Assembly: GCA_964483775.1 (NCBI GenBank)
Contig: CAZADA010000007.1
Span: 1-42,937 of the forward strand
Source of the DNA: CAZADA01 sp964483775
GTDB taxonomy: Bacteria; Pseudomonadota; Alphaproteobacteria; Caulobacterales; Maricaulaceae
Direction: 5' to 3'
DNA length: 42,937 bases
Positions 1-8,791 of this stretch are shown piece after piece; the first letter of the stretch is position 1, and every line of letters starts with the position of its first letter. Made by a program: the position numbers and the translations under genes. Under the pieces are notes generated by a model that worked only from the letters and a program-made list of their open reading frames with translations, ran no database searches and was not told where the DNA came from.

Positions 1-1156
1 CGATGCCCGCGCCCATAAAGCCCGCGCCGATGACGGCGATCTTGGACAGCTCTTTCTTTTCTTGGCCGGCCGGACGGCGTTCGCCCTTGTCGAGCGCTTG
101 CTTCGACAAGAACACCGAGCGGATCATGTTGCTGCTGGCTGGATCGAGCAGCAGCTTGGCGAAATACCGCTCTTCGATGCGCAGGCCGGCGGCGATGTCG
201 ACCTGCAGACCCTCATACACCGCCGACAGAAGATACCGGACAGCGGGGTAATTGCCGTAGGTCTCGCGGCGCGCCATGGGCGATGCGCCGCCAAACACTT
301 GCAGACCGCCAGGCGACCAGACCTTGCCGCCAGGGATCTTGAAGCCCTTCTGGTACCATGGCTGGGTGGCGTCTGGGTTGGCTTTGATCCAGGCTTTGGC
401 GGCGTCAACCATTTGGTCGGCTGGCAAAACCTCGTGGACGATGCCCTTTTGCTTGGCGGCTTCGGCGTCGACGTTCTTGCCGGTGGTCATGATTTGCAGC
501 GCTTCCATCGCGCCGGCGACGCGCGGCAAACGCTGGGAGCCGCCAGCGCCTGGGAACAAGCCGATCAGCACCTCTGGAAAGCCGACCTTGGCTTTGCCGT
601 CACTGGCCATCACGCGGTAGTGGCAGGAGAGCACAAACTCAAACCCACCGCCGAGGCACAGCCCGCTAATGCAGGCGGCCAACGGCTTGCCGCAGGTTTC
701 CAGCTGGGTGAAGGTGCGGCTCATCAGAGCGCCTTGGTCGCGGATGAAGGCGAGCTTCTCATCGCCCTCGCGTTGGGCGACGCCCACTTGCATCGGACCA
801 AACAGGCTTTTGAGGTCGGCGCCGGCGGCGAAGTCCTTTTTGCCCGAGCGGAACACCACGCCTTTGATGGCGTCATCGGTCTTGGCGCGCTCCGCGATCG
901 CTTGGATGTCTTCCATCACGTCCAAGGAAAGGACGTTCATCGTCTTTTCCGGCACATCATAGGTGACGACGGCGATGCCGTCGGCATCCACTTCGAAACC
1001 AAAGTTCTTGTAGTCGCTCATGGGTGTTTCCTCCGTGGCCGCAGCGGCGGGCGCAGGCTCTGGCGCGACGGCCGGCTGCGCGGGCGCTGGGGCCTCTGCT
1101 GGGGTGGGGGCTGGCGCTTTGGCCGCCTCGGTCTTGGCTTTCTTCTTGAAGAACAT
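1..1156 (-). CDS. fadJ: Fatty-acid oxidation enzyme: enoyl-CoA hydratase / 3-hydroxyacyl-CoA dehydrogenase, C-terminus cut by window edge
   Basis: This bifunctional beta-oxidation enzyme hydrates enoyl-CoA and then oxidises the 3-hydroxyacyl-CoA with NAD. The visible part holds a crotonase domain with the oxyanion-hole stretches AGADLKSLFG and CLGGGFEFVLSCHY, the second catalytic-Glu segment VGFPEVLIGLFPGAGG, and the start of the Rossmann fold (IAVIGAGFMGAGI) just before the edge. Two in-frame starts exist. ATG at 1156 follows AGGGGG and adds a 45-residue tail that begins MFFKKKAK and is otherwise Ala/Pro-rich. ATG at 1021 follows GAGGAA and starts at MSDYKNFGFE, where the conserved domain begins. 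The longer form is given because it is open and has its own ribosome site. It lies 31 bp after the thiolase gene on the same strand, so it is very probably the last visible gene of the operon. Confidence 0.93.
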   Translation of the reverse strand, partial: MFFKKKAKTEAAKAPAPTPAEAPAPAQPAVAPEPAPAAAATEETPMSDYKNFGFEVDADGIAVVTYDVPEKTMNVLSLDVMEDIQAIAERAKTDDAIKGVVFRSGKKDFAAGADLKSLFGPMQVGVAQREGDEKLAFIRDQGALMSRTFTQLETCGKPLAACISGLCLGGGFEFVLSCHYRVMASDGKAKVGFPEVLIGLFPGAGGSQRLPRVAGAMEALQIMTTGKNVDAEAAKQKGIVHEVLPADQMVDAAKAWIKANPDATQPWYQKGFKIPGGKVWSPGGLQVFGGASPMARRETYGNYPAVRYLLSAVYEGLQVDIAAGLRIEERYFAKLLLDPASSNMIRSVFLSKQALDKGERRPAGQEKKELSKIAVIGAGFMGAGI

Positions 1157-1187
1157 GTGGGCCAGCCCCCTGGTTGACGCTGTTGGC

Positions 1188-2396
1188 TTAGTTGACGCGC
1201 TCAAGGATGGTCGCTGTGCCCATGCCGCCACCAACACAGAGCGTCACAAGCGCAGTTTCCTTGCCGGAACGCTCAAGCTCGTCGACGGCGGTGCCCAAGA
1301 TCATCGCGCCGGTCGCGCCGAGCGGGTGCCCCATGGCGATGGCGCCGCCATTCACGTTCATTTTGTCGTGGGGAATGTCGTAGGCTTGCATCAGACGCAA
1401 AACCACCGAAGCAAACGCTTCGTTGAGCTCATAGAGGTCAACGTCTTCAGGGTTCATGCCGGCTTTTTTGAGCACCTTTTCCGTCACATAGACCGGACCG
1501 GTGAGCATGATGGTCGGCTCGGACCCGATGCTCGCCATGGCTTTGATGCGCGCGCGGGGCTTGAGGCCAGCGGCTTCGCCCGCTTCTTTCGACCCCACCA
1601 ACACAGCGGCGGCGCCATCGACAATGCCTGATGAATTGCCAGCGTGGTGGACGAAGTTCATCTTTTCCAGGTCGGGATAACGCTGGATCGCCACCGAATC
1701 GAGGCCGACAAATTTGGACAGCTCTTCAAAGCTCGGGTTCAGCGAGGCGAGCGATTGCATGTCGGTGCCCGGGCGCATGTGCTCGTCGTTCGCAAGCTGG
1801 GTCAGGCCGAGCTGGTCTTTGACCGGGACCACAGATTTCGAGAACCGCCCCTCTTCCCAGGCTTTGGCGGCCCGGTTTTGGCTTTCCACGGCGTAGGCGT
1901 CGGCGTCATCGCGGGAAAAGCCGTACTTTGTGGCGATGAGGTCTGCAGAAACGCCCTGCGGCACGAAGTAATGGTCAAAGGCGAGCTCAGGATCGGCCAC
2001 CATGGATCCGCCATCGGCGCCCATGGGGTTGCGCGACATGGACTCAACGCCGCCGCCAATGGCGAAGTCGGCCTCGCCCGACATGACCTTGGCCGCCGCC
2101 ATGTTCACGGCTTCAAGGCCTGAGGCGCAGAACCGGTTGATCTGAACGCCAGCGACGCTTTGGTCGTAGTCGGCGGCGAGAACGCAGGCGCGGGCGATGT
2201 CTGCGCCCTGATCGCCAACCGGCGTGACGCAGCCATAGACCACGTCGTCAACTTTGGAGGTGTCGAGCTCATTGCGGTCACGGATCGCTTCGAGCACTTG
2301 GGCGCCCAATTGGATCGGCGTGATCTCGTTCAGAGCGCCGTTTTTCTTTTTCCCGCGGGGCGTGCGCACCGCGTCAAACACATAAGCTTCAGCCAT
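1188..2396 (-). CDS. fadA: Acetyl-CoA C-acyltransferase (thiolase)
   Basis: Thiolase cleaves 3-ketoacyl-CoA with CoA to give acetyl-CoA and a shortened acyl-CoA, the last step of beta-oxidation. At 402 residues it has the usual family length. The nucleophile is Cys90 in NRFCASGLEAV, the active-site His is His357 in AMGHPLGATGA, and the second catalytic Cys is Cys387 in TLCVGGGMGTA. An AAGGA ribosome site sits about 10 bases before the ATG. It lies between the acyl-CoA dehydrogenase (39 bp away) and the hydratase/dehydrogenase (31 bp away), all on the minus strand. This supports a degradative FadA role rather than a biosynthetic acetoacetyl-CoA thiolase, though the two are hard to separate by sequence alone. 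Confidence 0.95.
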   Translation of the reverse strand: MAEAYVFDAVRTPRGKKKNGALNEITPIQLGAQVLEAIRDRNELDTSKVDDVVYGCVTPVGDQGADIARACVLAADYDQSVAGVQINRFCASGLEAVNMAAAKVMSGEADFAIGGGVESMSRNPMGADGGSMVADPELAFDHYFVPQGVSADLIATKYGFSRDDADAYAVESQNRAAKAWEEGRFSKSVVPVKDQLGLTQLANDEHMRPGTDMQSLASLNPSFEELSKFVGLDSVAIQRYPDLEKMNFVHHAGNSSGIVDGAAAVLVGSKEAGEAAGLKPRARIKAMASIGSEPTIMLTGPVYVTEKVLKKAGMNPEDVDLYELNEAFASVVLRLMQAYDIPHDKMNVNGGAIAMGHPLGATGAMILGTAVDELERSGKETALVTLCVGGGMGTATILERVN

Positions 2397-2435
2397 GGGA
2401 GCGTTTCCTTCTTGTCCGTTTGTTGCGGTCCGCGG

Positions 2436-4229
2436 TTAGAATTGGGCTTCGTCGAGGGCCATGACGCTTTCGGCGCCCGCCTCAACCTTATGCAGGTACG
2501 CCGCGCTTTCAGGCAGAATGCGGTCCAAGAAGTAGCGGCCCGTCGCGATCTTGGTTTCAAAGTAGGTTCGGTCTTCGGCCCCCTCGCCCAGCTTAGCGTT
2601 GGCGGCTTTGGCCATCCGCGCCCACATATAGGCCATGGCGGTCAGTCCGAAGAGTTGAAGATAATCGCTGGCCGAGGCGCCGGCGTTTTCCGGGTTGGCC
2701 AACCCATTGTTGATGAGCCATTGGGTGGCTTGATCCAAGCGCGTTTTCGACGTGCGCAACCCTTCGACAAACGGGGTGAGGTTGGCGTCATTCTCGTGTT
2801 CGGCGACAAACTCATCGATTTCTTTGAAGAAGGTCATGATCGGTCGCATGCCTTCCATGCCGAGCTTACGACCGACGAGGTCCAGCGCCTGGATGCCGTT
2901 AGTGCCCTCATAAATCAGGGCGATGCGGCAATCGCGCACAAACTGGGACATGCCCCACTCTTCGACATAGCCTGAGCCGCCAAAGACCTGCAGCGCATCG
3001 TTACAGCCTTTGTAGCCGCGGTCGGTGAGGAAGGCTTTGACCACGGGGGTCAGCAACGCCATGTAGTCGCCAGCCTTTTGGCGCACGTCTGGATCCGGGC
3101 TTTTGTGCAAGAGATCGGAATAGAGCGCGGTCCAGAAAGTGAACGCGCGCGCCCCCTCGTTGAAGGCTTTGGTGTCCATCAGCATGCGGCGCACATCGGG
3201 GTGCACGATGATCGGATCGGCGGGTTTTTCGGGGTGCTTGGCGCCGGAGATCGAACGGCTCTGCAGCCGGTCTTTGGCGAAGGCGGCGGCGTTCTGGTAC
3301 GCGACCTCGGAGAGCGCAAGGCCTTGCAAGCCAACGCCAAGGCGCGCGTCATTCATCATGACGAACATGGCGCGCATGCCTTTGTGCTCTTCGCCGACGA
3401 GGAAGCCCGTGGCGTCTTCGTAGTGCATCACACAGGTGGAATTGCCGTGGATGCCCATTTTCTCTTCGAGGCCGCCGCACACCACGCCGTTGCGCTCACC
3501 CGGCGCGCCGTCGGCGTTCACCATGAATTTCGGCACGATGAAGAGCGAAATGCCCTTGATGCCTTCGGGGGCGCCTTCGATGCGCGCCAGCACCAAATGG
3601 ATGATGTTGTCGCTCATGGAGTGCTCGCCGGCCGAGATCCAGATTTTCTGACCCGAGATTTTGTAGGTCCCGTCAGCCTGGGGAACGGCTTTGGAGCGAA
3701 TGAGACCGAGGTCGGTGCCGCACTGGGGCTCGGTCAGGTTCATGGTGCCGGACCACTCGCCCGTGGCGAGCTTGGGCAGATACATCTGCTTTTGCTCTTC
3801 AGAGCCCGCGGCGAGAATCGCGTTGTACGCTCCGTGGGTGAGGCCGGGATACATGCCCCAGGCTTGGTTCGAGGCTGAGACCATTTCGGTGAACGCCATG
3901 TTCAATGTGTGCGGCAGGCCCTGGCCGCCATAATTGGGATCCGCGGCGAGCGCGCCAAACTCGTTCTCAACGAACTGTTTGTAGGCCTCAGGAAAGCCGG
4001 TCGGCACGTTGACCGAGCCATCATCATTGCGCGTGCAGCCTTCAAGGTCGCCGACGCGGTTCAATGGCTGAAGCACTTGTTCGCAAAACTTCGCGGCCTC
4101 TTCGAGGATCGCGTCACGCACGTCTTTGGGCGCATCAGAAAAGCCCGGCAGATTGTCGTATTTGTCGAGCTGAAGCACATCATCAAACAGGAACTGCATT
4201 TCCCGGACCGGCGCGCTGTATGTTGGCAT
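2436..4229 (-). CDS. Acyl-CoA dehydrogenase with C-terminal extension (DmdC/FadE-like)
   Basis: This FAD enzyme introduces the trans-2 double bond into acyl-CoA, the first beta-oxidation step. At 597 residues it is longer than the classic 380-residue family. It has the N-terminal extension (MPTYSAPVREMQFLFDDVL), then the acyl-CoA dehydrogenase core with LTEPQCGTDL and the loop YEGTNGIQA carrying the probable catalytic base Glu441, then about 130 extra residues that match the known C-terminal domain of this subgroup. The 3-methylmercaptopropionyl-CoA dehydrogenase DmdC is in the same subgroup. The operon context (thiolase, hydratase/dehydrogenase) favours ordinary fatty acyl-CoA, but substrate chain length cannot be read from sequence. 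AGGGAG precedes the ATG, and the MerR regulator ends 53 bp upstream. Confidence 0.93.
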   Translation of the reverse strand: MPTYSAPVREMQFLFDDVLQLDKYDNLPGFSDAPKDVRDAILEEAAKFCEQVLQPLNRVGDLEGCTRNDDGSVNVPTGFPEAYKQFVENEFGALAADPNYGGQGLPHTLNMAFTEMVSASNQAWGMYPGLTHGAYNAILAAGSEEQKQMYLPKLATGEWSGTMNLTEPQCGTDLGLIRSKAVPQADGTYKISGQKIWISAGEHSMSDNIIHLVLARIEGAPEGIKGISLFIVPKFMVNADGAPGERNGVVCGGLEEKMGIHGNSTCVMHYEDATGFLVGEEHKGMRAMFVMMNDARLGVGLQGLALSEVAYQNAAAFAKDRLQSRSISGAKHPEKPADPIIVHPDVRRMLMDTKAFNEGARAFTFWTALYSDLLHKSPDPDVRQKAGDYMALLTPVVKAFLTDRGYKGCNDALQVFGGSGYVEEWGMSQFVRDCRIALIYEGTNGIQALDLVGRKLGMEGMRPIMTFFKEIDEFVAEHENDANLTPFVEGLRTSKTRLDQATQWLINNGLANPENAGASASDYLQLFGLTAMAYMWARMAKAANAKLGEGAEDRTYFETKIATGRYFLDRILPESAAYLHKVEAGAESVMALDEAQF

Positions 4230-4282
4230 GTTTGTCTCCCTTTTATAGTGCGTATCGGTAAAGATGGACGGATCGCGGCGAA

Positions 4283-4765
4283 CTAGGTTGAGGCGTCACT
4301 CCACAGCCAAGAACGCCCCAGACGTTGAAAGGCGGCGGCGCGGGCGCGCAGGTCATCGTCTTCGTCAATGCTGGCGCCCTGCTTTTCCAATTCAGCATCG
4401 AGCCGCGCGACACGGATGTTCAACTCTTCAAGCAACACGTCGATGTCGCCCTGGAGGATCTCCATCGCGGCCCGGTGCTCCGTTAACTGGGCGCGCGTCG
4501 CTTTGAGGCGATCGGCTTGGGTGGTTCCTGAACCCACATCGAGGATGGTCTTGATCTCGTCCAAGCTCAGACCCAGCCGGCGGGCGCGAATGATGATATC
4601 GAGACGGGCGCAGTCGGCCCCGTCATACACGCGCATGCGGCCACGACGCTGGGGCTCGAGCAGGCCCTTGGTCTCGTAAAATCGCAAAGCGCGGGCCGTG
4701 ACGCCGTACGCCTCAACCACGTCGCTGATCGTCAGGTTGGCTTTATTCGCAAGCGATTCAGTCAT
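4283..4765 (-). CDS. MerR-family transcriptional regulator of the beta-oxidation operon
   Basis: A 160-residue MerR-type regulator. The N-terminal winged helix-turn-helix reads LTISDVVEAYGVTARALRFY followed by ETKGLLEPQRRG, the hallmark of the family. A long helix then dominates the C-terminal half (ARLDAELEKQGAS), as in dimerising MerR proteins, and no Cys metal-binding motif is present. An upstream extension is open to 4828, but the start at 4765 (MTESLANKANLT) is preferred because the extension runs into the operator-like dyad and looks non-coding. It stands first in the row merR-acd-thiolase-fadJ and is probably cotranscribed. By position it resembles the LiuR/FadR-like MerR proteins that control acyl-CoA catabolism, responding to an acyl-CoA. 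That ligand is inferred. Confidence 0.88.
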   Translation of the reverse strand: MTESLANKANLTISDVVEAYGVTARALRFYETKGLLEPQRRGRMRVYDGADCARLDIIIRARRLGLSLDEIKTILDVGSGTTQADRLKATRAQLTEHRAAMEILQGDIDVLLEELNIRVARLDAELEKQGASIDEDDDLRARAAAFQRLGRSWLWSDAST

Positions 4766-4780
4766 GATGTCGGTCGTAAC

Positions 4781-4800
4781 TGACGTTGACGTCAGCGTCA
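4781..4800. promoter_or_regulatory. 20-bp dyad, probable operator of the MerR regulator
   Basis: The bases TGACG T TGACGTCA G CGTCA form a 20-bp inverted repeat with only one mismatched pair, centred on GACGTC and ending 16 bp upstream of the regulator's ATG. MerR-family proteins bind such dyads between promoter elements, and LiuR-type regulators use similar ACGT-centred palindromes. A TTGACG that could be a -35 element overlaps its minus-strand left end. Autoregulation of the whole operon from here is inferred. Confidence 0.72.
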
Positions 4801-4833
4801 AGCAAAAACCCGCCCAAACCCCGGGCAATCGGC

Positions 4834-4848
4834 TTAACAGGACCTTAA
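4834..4848 (+). promoter_or_regulatory. Perfect CtrA box upstream of podJ
   Basis: TTAA CAGGACC TTAA matches the full CtrA consensus TTAA-N7-TTAA and is followed by C as in the extended consensus. It lies 137 bp before the podJ start, in the divergent gap between merR and podJ. A GANTC methylation site (GATTC, 4924-4928) lies between the box and the gene, and another GATTC is at 4755. In Caulobacter podJ is under cell-cycle control including CtrA, so the placement makes biological sense. Confidence 0.75.
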
Positions 4849-4985
4849 CCGGCGTCGCGATTTCCTGTGAACATGTCTCAGGGGCTTTACGAAATGGGGG
4901 GAAACACCCGAGACGTGATGAGCGATTCGCGGCACGCTTTCTGAGTTAGGCCGTGGTCGGACCGACGCTGAAAGGAACATAGACA

Positions 4986-7900
4986 ATGGCGACGGACTCC
5001 TCGTGGAGCATGAGAGGCATTGATCCGCGCGTTCGTGAACGGGCGCGCTCGGGGGCTCGAGAGGATGGCGTAACCGTGGGCGAGTGGATCAATCGCAAGA
5101 TTCTCCATGGCGGGGACGGAGATGTCGCCCACTCGGCCGAAGGACTGGCTGCGGCGGTGGATCGGCTGTCGCGGCGCATCGAAGCGGCCGAGCACAGGTC
5201 AACACTCGCGATCACAGGGATCGACCAATCGGTGCTGGGTCTGGTTTCGCGCCTGCAGGCCGCCGAGGGCGGTCAGGCCGAGCTGGAAGAGCAAATCGGT
5301 CAGGCGGTCACCGACTTGCACGCCGCGCGCCTTGCGCTGCTTGACCGGATCGAACGGCTGGAAAGCGAAGAGCATGGCGGGCGCAGCAGCGAGGCGCTTA
5401 AGTCGCTGGAGTCGAGCCTGGCGCGACTTGAGGATCAGGTGGCCAGCTCCATCGCCGAACTGCGCGATAAGCTTGAAGCCACCGCCGAACACACAGCCGC
5501 GGTCGAACAACAACTCAGCACAACCGGTGAAACACTGGAGAGCCGTTTCACTGCGCTTGATCAGACCACTGCGGACACCGCTGACGCCGTCGCTCGGATG
5601 TCCCAAGACGTGCAGGCTGCGGGCGCAACCGCCGATGAGACCAGACGTGGGCTGACCGATTTCCTCGACACCACCGAAACACGGCTGGCGCAGGCCGAGA
5701 TCGGGCTTGAGCGCGAAGCCGAAGCGCGTGAGGCCGCCGAGCAACAATTGGCCGCCTACGCTGAGCGCCTGGCCGCAGCCGAAGCGAACACCAATGCGGC
5801 GCTGAAGGCCTTGGAATCCTCGCTCGGCGTGCTCGAGGACCGGGTGGCCGAGGGCGGCGGTTCGGGTGACGGGGTGGGCGCCGACGCCTTGCGCCAAGAG
5901 TTTGGCGGTCAGCTGGAGACGCTGGGCCGGGAGCTTTCAGAGCTCGTTGAGGACACCCGGTCGGCGGTGGCTGAGCGCTTGAAGTCGGTGGCGTCGGAAC
6001 AACAGATCGACGCGATCAGCGCGCGGTTGGACTCGGTGCTGGCTGACATTGGGTTGTCGGAAAAGCGCCGATCTGAGGCGCTTGAGCGCATTGTCGGCGA
6101 AGTGGCGCGGCTGTCGTCTGCGGTTGATGAGCGCTTGGCCCACACCGAGGAGCGCACCGAACAATTGGCCCGTAACACAGCGGACGCCGTTGCGCGCACC
6201 GAAGCTGCGGCCGAGCGCAGCGCTGTGGCGGCGGAGCGGGCCGAGGCCGCCGTCGCGCTTGGGGTTGATAGCGTCAACAAAGCCGCCGCCGCCCACGAAG
6301 AACGACTGGCGAAGATTGCGGCTGCTGCGGGCGAAGGCTCGACCATGGCCGCCGAATTGGAAGCTCGGCTCGCCAACATGCAATCGCGTCAGGATGCGGC
6401 CGTTGGCGAGGTGACCGCGAAGCTCGAAACTGTGGTGCGCACACAAGAACAGACCGTGCGCGCGGTCTCGGCCGTCGACCAGCGGGTGGAGCGCTTAAGC
6501 GGGGATCTCACCGACCACGTCGCGCGCACCAATCCGGAAAACCTGGAAGGACGCATTCGCGACAGCGAAGAGCGCACCCGGCGCATGGTTGAAGACGCCA
6601 TGGCGCGGCTTGAAGCGCGCAAGAGCGGCGCGCCAACGCCGCCGGAGGAACACGCGCCAGAGCCCGCGCCTGCCGACGCCGCCCCGAGCGCGGATCCAGT
6701 CGATGAGCCCTTGGACTTTGTCGGCTCAGAAACGACCGCCGTCATCGCCAGCCTCAACGCGCGGATGACACTGAATGCTGAGGACGTCGATGATGCTGGT
6801 TTCGCCGACGCCGACGGCAAAACCATTGACCCCAGCGATCCCGATGCAGCCTACCTGAAGGCGATGGACGAGCAAGGCGGGGCGCCGAGCAGTCCCACAG
6901 CGAAACCGTTCGGGGAACGCGCGTTTGGCGATCGCATCGGCTATCAACCGCCACTGGGCCCGGGCGTGGCGGGCTCCGCCGATCCTGAAGACCCGTTTGG
7001 CGATGATGCTGGCGAAGACGCCGACGATCGGCTGAGCGGGTTTACCGACGAGCCGGCTCGGGGGCGATCGCCCGAGGACGACGACATGCTCTCGCGCCTG
7101 CCCAGCGACGTCGTCGCCGCCATGCGCGAGCGCGACGCTGGCCTTCCCAGCCCCAGCGACGTACCGCCAGAACGCCTTCTGGCGCGCCCTCAACGCCATA
7201 AAGGCCGGGGCATGCTGATCGCGGCCGGCGGCATGGCGTTCGCCGCCGTGGGTGCGGCGGCCTACACCGCCTACGAGAACTGGGCGAGCGGGAATGACGA
7301 CGACACTCCGGACCCCAACGCCGCGGGCGATCCGCGATTGCTGGCGGGGGCGCCAACGGCCGAACCTAATCCTTTGCCTGTGGTCAGTGAGGCTGACGTG
7401 CGCGCTGATCTCGCAGAAGCCGGCGCCGACCCGGTGTCGCAGTATCGACTTGGCCTGGCGCGCCTTGAGGCGGGTCTGCCTGAGCGCGGGGCGCAGCTGT
7501 TGCTTGAGGCGGCGAACGCTGGTCTCGCCGCCGCCCAACACCGCTTGTCGCAGCTGTATGACAGCGGCGTCGGCATCGCCGCCAACCCGGGCGAGTCGCG
7601 GCGTTGGGCGGAGCGCGCGGCCAATGCTGGACACCGCCAGGCCATGCACCAACTGGGTGTGAAATACGCCAACGGGCGCGGTGCGCCGCAGAGCTTTGAG
7701 CAAGCTGCGCGTTGGTTCGAAGAGGCCGCCATCCTCGGCTCGACCGATTCTCAATTCAATCTGGGTGTGCTCTATGAGCAAGGTCTTGGCGTGCGCGTTG
7801 ATCTCGCTCAGGCGCATGCTTGGTTCTCACTCGCTGGCGCAGCGGGCGATGCGGATGCGCTCGATCGGGCGTCGACGTTGGCCCGGACCATGACGCAAAC

Positions 7901-8204
7901 CGAGCTCGACGAGGCGGCCGCGTTGATCGAGCAGTTCGCGCTTCAGCCGCTTGATCCCATCGCCAACGGTCTGTTCGACCAGGTGGACGGCGACGTCTCC
8001 GTCACGCCCTCGGCCGATGTGATCCGGGAAGCCCAGGCGCTCCTGAACGCCATGGGTTACGAGGCCGGCGATTCCAATGGTGAGCTGGGGCCAGCGACGC
8101 GGCGCGCCACGATTGAATTTCAACGCGACGCCGGCCTGCCCGAGACCGGCCGCATCGACCTTGCTTTGGTTGACGTGCTGAAGACCCGCGCGCAAGAACG
8201 GTAA
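4986..8204 (+). CDS. podJ: PodJ-type polarity factor: coiled coil, membrane anchor, Sel1 repeats, peptidoglycan-binding domain
   Basis: This 1072-residue protein has the PodJ architecture. The short conserved N-terminus reads MATDSSWSMRGIDPRVRERA and continues to GVTVGEWINRKIL. A very long Ala/Glu-rich coiled coil fills roughly residues 50-550, then an acidic, Pro-rich cytoplasmic stretch to about 735. One membrane segment (MLIAAGGMAFAAVGAAAYTA) lies at about 743-762. Periplasmic Sel1-like repeats follow at about 815-960, and a C-terminal peptidoglycan-binding domain (EAQALLNAMGYEAG, ELGPATRRATIEFQ) at about 1010-1072. In Caulobacter PodJ marks the new pole, recruits PleC and CpaE, and guides pilus and holdfast assembly. 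GAAAGGAAC precedes the ATG. It is somewhat longer than the Caulobacter protein, mainly in the coiled coil. Family assignment is strong; exact polar partners here are inferred. Confidence 0.9.
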   Translation: MATDSSWSMRGIDPRVRERARSGAREDGVTVGEWINRKILHGGDGDVAHSAEGLAAAVDRLSRRIEAAEHRSTLAITGIDQSVLGLVSRLQAAEGGQAELEEQIGQAVTDLHAARLALLDRIERLESEEHGGRSSEALKSLESSLARLEDQVASSIAELRDKLEATAEHTAAVEQQLSTTGETLESRFTALDQTTADTADAVARMSQDVQAAGATADETRRGLTDFLDTTETRLAQAEIGLEREAEAREAAEQQLAAYAERLAAAEANTNAALKALESSLGVLEDRVAEGGGSGDGVGADALRQEFGGQLETLGRELSELVEDTRSAVAERLKSVASEQQIDAISARLDSVLADIGLSEKRRSEALERIVGEVARLSSAVDERLAHTEERTEQLARNTADAVARTEAAAERSAVAAERAEAAVALGVDSVNKAAAAHEERLAKIAAAAGEGSTMAAELEARLANMQSRQDAAVGEVTAKLETVVRTQEQTVRAVSAVDQRVERLSGDLTDHVARTNPENLEGRIRDSEERTRRMVEDAMARLEARKSGAPTPPEEHAPEPAPADAAPSADPVDEPLDFVGSETTAVIASLNARMTLNAEDVDDAGFADADGKTIDPSDPDAAYLKAMDEQGGAPSSPTAKPFGERAFGDRIGYQPPLGPGVAGSADPEDPFGDDAGEDADDRLSGFTDEPARGRSPEDDDMLSRLPSDVVAAMRERDAGLPSPSDVPPERLLARPQRHKGRGMLIAAGGMAFAAVGAAAYTAYENWASGNDDDTPDPNAAGDPRLLAGAPTAEPNPLPVVSEADVRADLAEAGADPVSQYRLGLARLEAGLPERGAQLLLEAANAGLAAAQHRLSQLYDSGVGIAANPGESRRWAERAANAGHRQAMHQLGVKYANGRGAPQSFEQAARWFEEAAILGSTDSQFNLGVLYEQGLGVRVDLAQAHAWFSLAGAAGDADALDRASTLARTMTQTELDEAAALIEQFALQPLDPIANGLFDQVDGDVSVTPSADVIREAQALLNAMGYEAGDSNGELGPATRRATIEFQRDAGLPETGRIDLALVDVLKTRAQER

Positions 8205-8279
8205 GGGGGTGCATACCTCGCCAAGCGGATTCAAACTGGTTAGGTTGTCGGCGCTCGACCACTGACGGGAAAGATCGCC

Positions 8280-8771
8280 ATGTTGGGTTCGTTACTGCGC
8301 ACGCCGCCGGCTCCCCTCTTGCTTGGCCTAGCCGGCGTTGGGCCTTTCGCCGCAGCCGCCGCGGGGGTTTTCGTGTTTGGCGGCGACGAGGTTGATGGAC
8401 GCGCCCAGCTGTCCCTGGCCTTGCTGGTGTTGTGGGGCGGCCTGGTGTTGGCGTTTTTGGGCGGGACGCGTTGGGGCCGCGCGCTTGGTCCAGAATTCCC
8501 ACCGCCCGGCGCGGTCACCCTGATGTCCGCGGTTTTTCCCAGCATTATCGCATGGGTGGCTGTGGCCGTCGCTTTGCCGCCGGTGAGCCAGCCTGTGCTC
8601 GGCATCAGCATCCTGATCGGCGGGTTTGTGCACATGCTGTTGTGGGATCTCAAGGGCGTTCGCCAAGGCTTGTGGCCGGATTGGTACCAAGCGCTGCGGA
8701 TTGTGCTGACCTTGGGCGCGGCGATGGCGCTCATCGCCGGCGCGGTCGGCGCGGCGCTGCATGGGCTGTAA
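8280..8771 (+). CDS. DUF3429 membrane protein
   Basis: A 163-residue inner-membrane protein with about five hydrophobic segments, for example LLGLAGVGPFAAAAAGVFVF, LALLVLWGGLVLAFLGG and VLTLGAAMALIAGAVGAA. The stretch FLGGTRWG and the later YQALRI are typical of the DUF3429 family, whose function is unknown. The members are small integral membrane proteins found across proteobacteria. It follows podJ after 75 bp on the same strand and may share its transcript, but nothing ties it functionally to polarity. The ATG at 8280 has GGGAAAG about 8 bases before it, which supports this start. Confidence 0.8.
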   Translation: MLGSLLRTPPAPLLLGLAGVGPFAAAAAGVFVFGGDEVDGRAQLSLALLVLWGGLVLAFLGGTRWGRALGPEFPPPGAVTLMSAVFPSIIAWVAVAVALPPVSQPVLGISILIGGFVHMLLWDLKGVRQGLWPDWYQALRIVLTLGAAMALIAGAVGAALHGL

Positions 8772-8791
8772 CGCCCTCGCCTTTGGTCTCC

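Noticed and set aside
62..1177. Long plus-strand open frame antisense to the FadJ-like gene
   Set aside because: GC-rich coding DNA often leaves the opposite strand open. The minus frame carries crotonase motifs while the plus frame has no recognisable domain.
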